The notes under the pieces are model-generated. The model made no database searches. It saw only the letters and a list, made by a program, of their open reading frames with translations, and was not told the origin of the DNA. The translations under genes and the position numbers were made by a program. 9,761 nt of DNA from an uncultured Clostridia bacterium (lineage in GTDB: Bacteria; Bacillota; Clostridia; Oscillospirales; Acutalibacteraceae): the NCBI GenBank assembly GCA_945926705.1, contig CAMEMA010000024.1:1-9761 (forward strand), given 5' to 3'. Positions within the stretch are counted from its first letter, which is position 1; the number at the start of each line of letters is the position of its first letter. Positions 6,500 to 9,761 of this stretch are shown here, piece after piece.

Positions 6500-7270
6500 T
6501 TATTTACTTTGTTGTTGCATATCCAACGCTTTGGAAAGTAACGATTTTTTACTCTTTGATTTTTCCGGATTAACTTTTTTACCCTTATATTTTAAAGCCG
6601 CATCCCACGCTTTATTGAGTTCCGGTGTAAGGACTTTTTTTAAATTTTGTGTTTCTTTTTCGCCCGATATTGAATTGAGTATACCCATCGTTATTATACT
6701 TCTGACATCGAGTGTACCGTTTTCATACATCTCACTGAGAAGCTTTCCGAGTTTTACAAACTTATTTTTTTCCGATGGATTCTCCGCAAATTTCTGAATT
6801 TTAGGAAGAATATTTTCGCATGCAAAACTTGCCGAACGAAATCTCTCATAAAAATCTTTTTCTTTTTGAATTTCTAATTTCAAATCCGGGAAAATATTTA
6901 CCATTCTATTTGCAAAAAAAATACCGGTAATATTGCTTTCGTCGGATGATTTTGTACTTTTTTTACTCTGTTTAGTATATTTTTTATTTTTACCCGACAT
7001 AGTTTCAATGAAATCTTCAGCAATTAAATTGATATCTTTGCGAGTCAAAGACTCTACATCAAAAAGCCATGACGACAGTTCAGTTATTTTTTCGCCGCAA
7101 ACAAAATTTAATAATACCAGTTTTTTGGATTCATCATATACAATATCATAACTTTGAGAGTTATTAACAAAATTGAACTCATTTTTATTTTTCTGCAACG
7201 CTTTAAATTTTTTCATCTTTTCATTTTCAGAGATAATTTCACACAACATTTCAAAATAATTTTTTTCCAA
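6500..7270 (-). CDS. Lysine-rich cytosolic protein of unknown function
   Basis: I do not recognise a named domain in this 256-residue protein. There is no signal peptide or membrane helix. Residues 1-90 form an N-terminal region ending in SSWLFDVESLTRKDINLIAEDF. Residues 91-113 are a Lys/Ser-rich linker (SGKNKKYTKQSKKSTKSSD). Residues 114-228 form a mostly helical region with FFANRMVNIFPDLK and MYENGTLDVRSIITMGILNS. Residues 229-256 are a basic tail (YKGKKVNPEKSKSKKS). The overall charge suggests a nucleic-acid or ribosome partner, which is inference only. A GTG at 7279 would add three residues, but it touches the GGGAG motif (7279-7283). TTG at 7270 sits 8 nt after that motif and is preferred. 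Its own promoter (7313-7341) and terminator make it a single-gene unit. From memory, similar proteins may occur in Oscillospirales; not checked. Confidence 0.8.
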   Translation of the reverse strand: MEKNYFEMLCEIISENEKMKKFKALQKNKNEFNFVNNSQSYDIVYDESKKLVLLNFVCGEKITELSSWLFDVESLTRKDINLIAEDFIETMSGKNKKYTKQSKKSTKSSDESNITGIFFANRMVNIFPDLKLEIQKEKDFYERFRSASFACENILPKIQKFAENPSEKNKFVKLGKLLSEMYENGTLDVRSIITMGILNSISGEKETQNLKKVLTPELNKAWDAALKYKGKKVNPEKSKSKKSLLSKALDMQQQSK

Positions 7271-7278
7271 AAAATTCA

Positions 7279-7283
7279 CTCCC
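7279..7283 (-). promoter_or_regulatory. Ribosome binding site deciding the start of the 6500-7270 gene
   Basis: Minus-strand GGGAG ends at the first base of a GTG (7279-7277) that would otherwise look like the start. Because a ribosome cannot pair with GGGAG and initiate on the adjoining GTG, the TTG at 7270, 8 nt further on, is the more likely initiation codon. Confidence 0.6.
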
Positions 7284-7312
7284 GAATTTATATCATTTTA
7301 AGTTTCAAATAC

Positions 7313-7341
7313 ATTCTAATATAAAAATTAAAAATTGTCAC
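7313..7341 (-). promoter_or_regulatory. Sigma-A-type promoter of the 6500-7270 gene
   Basis: Minus-strand GTGACA (7341-7336) is separated by exactly 17 nt from TAGAAT (7318-7313); each is five of six to consensus. The predicted transcript start near 7306 leaves a leader of about 36 nt. The -10 hexamer is identical to that of rny. Confidence 0.7.
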
Positions 7342-7520
7342 TTAATTAACCAACATTTTCTTTTGTGAAATTTCATCAAAATGCAAATAATAAATAACGC
7401 ACCACTTTTAAACATAATATTCCTTATTTTTACAAATTTTTATTTCATAGATTTTAAATCACTGTCTCTCACCTGTTTTCATCATATTATTCCCATATAA
7501 AGTTAAGTGTTTTTAAAATG

Positions 7521-7526
7521 AGGAGG
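7521..7526 (+). promoter_or_regulatory. Ribosome binding site deciding the spoIVB start
   Basis: A perfect AGGAGG directly follows the in-frame ATG at 7518-7520, so that ATG cannot use it. Two consecutive TTG codons at 7533 and 7536 lie 6 and 9 nt downstream. The second has the spacing seen for the other TTG genes here (9-11 nt). Confidence 0.75.
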
Positions 7527-7535
7527 CGAATTTTG

Positions 7536-8789
7536 TTGAAAAAAGTAATTAAATACGTCAGTTCAATTATTCTCACTTTAATGTTTACAATAATCATGAT
7601 AATAGGGTATTACAATACAGTACTTCCTGAAACTTTTAATGTTTTGGAAGATGATGATCTGTTTTTAAATATATTTCCATTTTCAGTTTGTGTTTCAAGT
7701 AAGGTCTCACCTACAAATTTAAATGTTTCGGAAAATAGGTCAGTACAAAACTATAAAACTAATTACCCTGCAAAATTAAAACTTCTAAACATTATCCCTA
7801 TTAAAACAGTTCAAGTTAATGTAATACCGAAAAGAAACGTCATACCATGCGGAACTCCATTTGGAGTTAAAATTTATACTCAAGGAGTAATGATTATAGA
7901 AATTTCAGATGTTGTAACAAACAAAGGATTATATTCTCCTGCAAAAATTTCAGGACTGCAAAAAGGAGACATTATAACAAAAATTAATAATAAAAATATA
8001 TATAGCAATGAAGATTTAGAAGAGATTTTGCAAAATTCTCAAGGAGAAAATATTAATATATCAATTACGAGAAATGAACAAAATTTTGAAACTTCGTTAA
8101 AACCTCTAAAGTCTTGTGACGACGATAAATATCGTGCGGGAATTTGGGTTCGTGACAGTTCTGCAGGAATAGGTACTCTAACATTCATAGACCCAACAAT
8201 CAAAACATTTGCCGGTCTAGGGCATGGCATATGTGACGTGGATACCGGAAAAATGCTTCCGGTAGCAAAAGGGGAAATTGTTAAAGCATCAATATCAAGT
8301 GTTAAAAAGGGACACATAGGATTTCCGGGTGAACTTAAAGGACATTTTATCAATTCAAAGACTATAGGAACTCTTTACGACAACAATGATATCGGATTAT
8401 ACGGAAAAATTAAAGATTTTGATAATACTATGGAGTCTGTAGATATAGGAATGAAACAGCATGTTAAAAAAGGCCCGGCCAAAATAATTACAACTCTCGA
8501 CGGAACTAAACCCTGCTTCTATGACATAAATATAGATTCTATAAATTACAACACAAACTGCCCTACAAAAAATATAAAAATAACAGTTACTGACCCTATT
8601 CTTATCGAAAAAACCGGCGGTATAGTTCAAGGTATGAGCGGAAGTCCTATAATACAAAATGGCATGCTAGTCGGCGCTGTGACTCATGTATTCATAAATA
8701 ACCCTTTAAAAGGATATGCAATTTTTGCGGAAACAATGCTGACAAATTCCAACAGACTTTTTGATGGCGAATACAAAAAGGAAGCCTAA
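7536..8789 (+). CDS. spoIVB: SpoIVB, sporulation signalling serine protease (family S55)
   Basis: Numbering from the TTG at 7536, the 417-residue protein has one N-terminal membrane anchor (about 5-26). A PDZ domain follows at about 110-195, including SGLQKGDIITKINNKNIYSNEDL. The C-terminal S55 peptidase domain starts at about 200. The catalytic triad is H230 (GLGHGICD), D353 (VTDPIL) and S368 (VQGMSGSPI). The D-to-S distance of 15 equals the D363/S378 of B. subtilis SpoIVB. SpoIVB is made in the forespore, enters the intermembrane space, cleaves itself, and cleaves SpoIVFA to release processing of pro-sigma-K; it is also tied to SpoIIQ cleavage. The ATG at 7518 is in frame, but the ribosome binding site follows it, so TTG is preferred. 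It sits directly upstream of spo0A, the conserved arrangement in spore-formers. I found no clear sigma-F or sigma-G promoter in 7342-7520. Confidence 0.95.
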   Translation: MKKVIKYVSSIILTLMFTIIMIIGYYNTVLPETFNVLEDDDLFLNIFPFSVCVSSKVSPTNLNVSENRSVQNYKTNYPAKLKLLNIIPIKTVQVNVIPKRNVIPCGTPFGVKIYTQGVMIIEISDVVTNKGLYSPAKISGLQKGDIITKINNKNIYSNEDLEEILQNSQGENINISITRNEQNFETSLKPLKSCDDDKYRAGIWVRDSSAGIGTLTFIDPTIKTFAGLGHGICDVDTGKMLPVAKGEIVKASISSVKKGHIGFPGELKGHFINSKTIGTLYDNNDIGLYGKIKDFDNTMESVDIGMKQHVKKGPAKIITTLDGTKPCFYDINIDSINYNTNCPTKNIKITVTDPILIEKTGGIVQGMSGSPIIQNGMLVGAVTHVFINNPLKGYAIFAETMLTNSNRLFDGEYKKEA

Positions 8790-8842
8790 ATTTGCTTCAA
8801 TTTGACAAATCAACTGAATATTATTTATTTGTTTGAAAACTA

Positions 8843-8871
8843 TTGACATATTTGGTAATATATGTAAATAT
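8843..8871 (+). promoter_or_regulatory. Vegetative (sigma-A-type) promoter of spo0A
   Basis: A perfect TTGACA (8843-8848) is followed after 17 nt by AAATAT (8866-8871), with TG at 8863-8864 making an extended -10. Transcription would start near 8878, about 29 nt before the ATG. This resembles the vegetative promoter known for spo0A in Bacillus. A TTTGACA at 8801-8807, the complement of TGTCAAA, is one base from the 0A-box core TGTCGAA and may be a weak autoregulatory site. Confidence 0.62.
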
Positions 8872-8906
8872 TAATATCATAAGATATATTTACAGGAGGA
8901 AAAAAC

Positions 8907-9698
8907 ATGGAAAATAGGTTAAAAGTTCTTATTTCAGAGGACTGTGCGGAGCTAGACAGAGAGGCTTTAGAGATGTTTAAACACTATTCAATGGAACTGT
9001 CATTTTTGCCCAAAGACGGATTTAAAATAATCGAAATAATCGAAAATTCATGTCCGGACATTGTTATTATGGATTTGTTTATGCCTCGAATTGATGCAAT
9101 AGGAATAATAACCACTATTCGTAAAAATCGCCGAATTGAAATGCCGACATTCATGGTTGCTTCTAATTTTGGACGTCCGACACTTGAACGCGAAGTTATG
9201 TCTGCGGGAGCTTCATATTTCTTGTTGAAACCTTTAAATTACTCCGATATCATAGAAAAAATACTTCACATAACCTACAGAAGTTCTCTTGCAGGAAACT
9301 CATCTCAACAAAATAATTATCCTATACATATTTCCAATACTTCCAACATAGAAATAAAAATAACACAAATACTTCATCAGATAGGGGTACCGGCTCATAT
9401 AAAAGGTTATCATTATCTAAGAAGCTCTATAATGATGTCTATTGATAATCCGGACATAATAAATTCTGTAACGAAACAACTTTATCCAAGCGTTGCTAAA
9501 AATTTCGAAACTACGCCGTCAAGAGTAGAGCGCGCCATTCGTCATGCCATAGAAGTAGCTTGGGATCGAGGAGATATAGATGTCCTCAACTCTTATTTCG
9601 GGTACACAATTCATAATTCGAGAGGTAAACCCACAAATTCTGAATTCATAGCTATGATAAGTGACAAATTACGGCTTCAATTGAAATCTGCAAGTTAA
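8907..9698 (+). CDS. spo0A: Spo0A, master response regulator of sporulation
   Basis: The 263-residue protein has an N-terminal receiver domain (about 5-122), a linker (about 125-147) and the Spo0A-specific C-terminal DNA-binding domain (about 150-260). The binding domain is close to the Bacillus sequence: [14 protein letters not shown] (159-172), the recognition-helix region [15 protein letters not shown] (205-219), and [17 protein letters not shown] near the end. Receiver residues are E11/D12 for Mg, D56 for phosphorylation, S86 in place of the usual Thr, and K108. When phosphorylated it dimerises, binds 0A boxes and starts sporulation. The ATG at 8907 has AGGAGG at a spacing of 7 nt. It follows spoIVB by 117 nt and has its own promoter. 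The receiver is much more diverged than the DNA-binding half, notably MPRIDA where MP-x-LDG is usual. Identity is certain; the effect of the receiver changes is unknown. Confidence 0.97.
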   Translation: MENRLKVLISEDCAELDREALEMFKHYSMELSFLPKDGFKIIEIIENSCPDIVIMDLFMPRIDAIGIITTIRKNRRIEMPTFMVASNFGRPTLEREVMSAGASYFLLKPLNYSDIIEKILHITYRSSLAGNSSQQNNYPIHISNTSNIEIKITQILHQIGVPAHIKGYHYLRSSIMMSIDNPDIINSVTKQLYPSVAKNFETTPSRVERAIRHAIEVAWDRGDIDVLNSYFGYTIHNSRGKPTNSEFIAMISDKLRLQLKSAS

Positions 9699-9710
9699 TA
9701 TCAAATTATA

Positions 9711-9731
9711 ACCACGCCTAAAAGACGTGGT
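9711..9731. other. Hairpin just downstream of spo0A
   Basis: ACCACG (9711-9716) pairs with CGTGGT (9726-9731) around a 9-nt loop. No T run follows on the plus strand, so it does not look like a standard terminator for spo0A; on the minus strand it is followed by TATAATTTG, which is also weak. It may protect the 3' end of the spo0A mRNA or assist the adjacent terminator. Confidence 0.5.
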
Positions 9732-9734
9732 ATG

Positions 9735-9752
9735 AAAAAGCCCTATAAGGGC
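9735..9752 (-). terminator. Rho-independent terminator of a convergent gene beyond the right edge
   Basis: Read on the minus strand GCCCT (9752-9748), loop TAT, AGGGC (9744-9740), then TTTTT (9739-9735). The T run is only on this strand, so the structure should stop transcription arriving from the right, from a minus-strand gene not included in the window. Confidence 0.7.
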
Positions 9753-9761
9753 ATAAAAGTG

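Noticed and set aside
6531..7151. Two plus-strand open frames opposite the 6500-7270 gene
   Set aside because: The minus strand has the promoter, ribosome binding site and terminator; the plus frames have none.
7422..7489. CATAATA and CATATTA strings resembling sigma-F/sigma-G -10 elements upstream of spoIVB
   Set aside because: Neither has a matching -35 element 15-18 nt upstream, and such strings are common in AT-rich DNA.
8039..8657. Two minus-strand open frames opposite spoIVB
   Set aside because: They overlap the conserved SpoIVB protease domain in antisense and have no initiation signals.
8781..8798. GAAGC/GCTTC hairpin over the spoIVB stop codon
   Set aside because: The stem is 5 bp and no T run follows, so it is not a convincing terminator.
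8812..8821. Sigma-H-like -10 (GAAT preceded by A) upstream of spo0A
   Set aside because: No AGGA-type -35 lies at the required distance, so only half of a sigma-H promoter is present.
1..9761. Search by eye for tRNA genes, CRISPR repeats, insertion-sequence ends, attachment sites and a replication origin
   Set aside because: No repeated units, CCA-ended cloverleaf, terminal inverted repeats with a transposase, or DnaA-box cluster was seen.

Overview
The window reads as chromosomal DNA of an endospore-forming, AT-rich Gram-positive bacterium (Firmicutes/Bacillota). Class Clostridia is likely, and an Oscillospirales/Ruminococcaceae-like lineage is my best guess. The evidence is spo0A, spoIVB and a spoIIM-family gene, RNase Y with YmdB, strong AGGAGG-type ribosome binding sites, frequent TTG starts, and A/T-rich intergenic regions. 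I see no insertion sequence, phage gene, CRISPR array, tRNA, rRNA or other mobile element. This is conserved core genome rather than an accessory island.

Left part (1-3210, minus strand): rny (RNase Y), ymdB (metallophosphoesterase) and the 5' part of a fakA/yloV-like gene, which runs off the left edge, lie head to tail. A good sigma-A-type promoter at 3181-3210 drives rny and implies an untranslated leader of roughly 220 nt. A second promoter, at 3272-3300, points the other way.

Middle (3272-5740): the second promoter drives a two-gene unit, a 103-residue protein of unknown function followed by secG, which ends at a hairpin terminator shared with the convergent radC-family gene. The radC gene has its own TTGAAA-17-TAAAAT promoter. 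It is divergent from an RluA-family pseudouridine synthase gene.

Right part (5737-9761): the RluA-family gene converges on spoIIM, and the two stop codons share bases. Upstream of spoIIM, behind a long hairpin terminator, is a minus-strand gene for a lysine-rich 256-residue protein of unknown function with its own promoter. Then comes the classical spoIVB-spo0A pair on the plus strand: the forespore protease that signals sigma-K activation, then the master regulator of sporulation with its own vegetative-type promoter. A minus-strand terminator at the right edge implies a convergent gene just outside the window.

Together the genes cover mRNA turnover (RNase Y, with YmdB), protein export (SecG), rRNA/tRNA modification (RluA family) and three stages of sporulation: initiation (Spo0A), engulfment (SpoIIM) and intercompartmental signalling (SpoIVB). 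I found no convincing new biological system. The least explained items are the two uncharacterised proteins, the long rny leader and the unusual Spo0A receiver domain. Five of the eleven genes appear to start at TTG, and in two of them the apparent upstream start codon is part of or touches the ribosome binding site.
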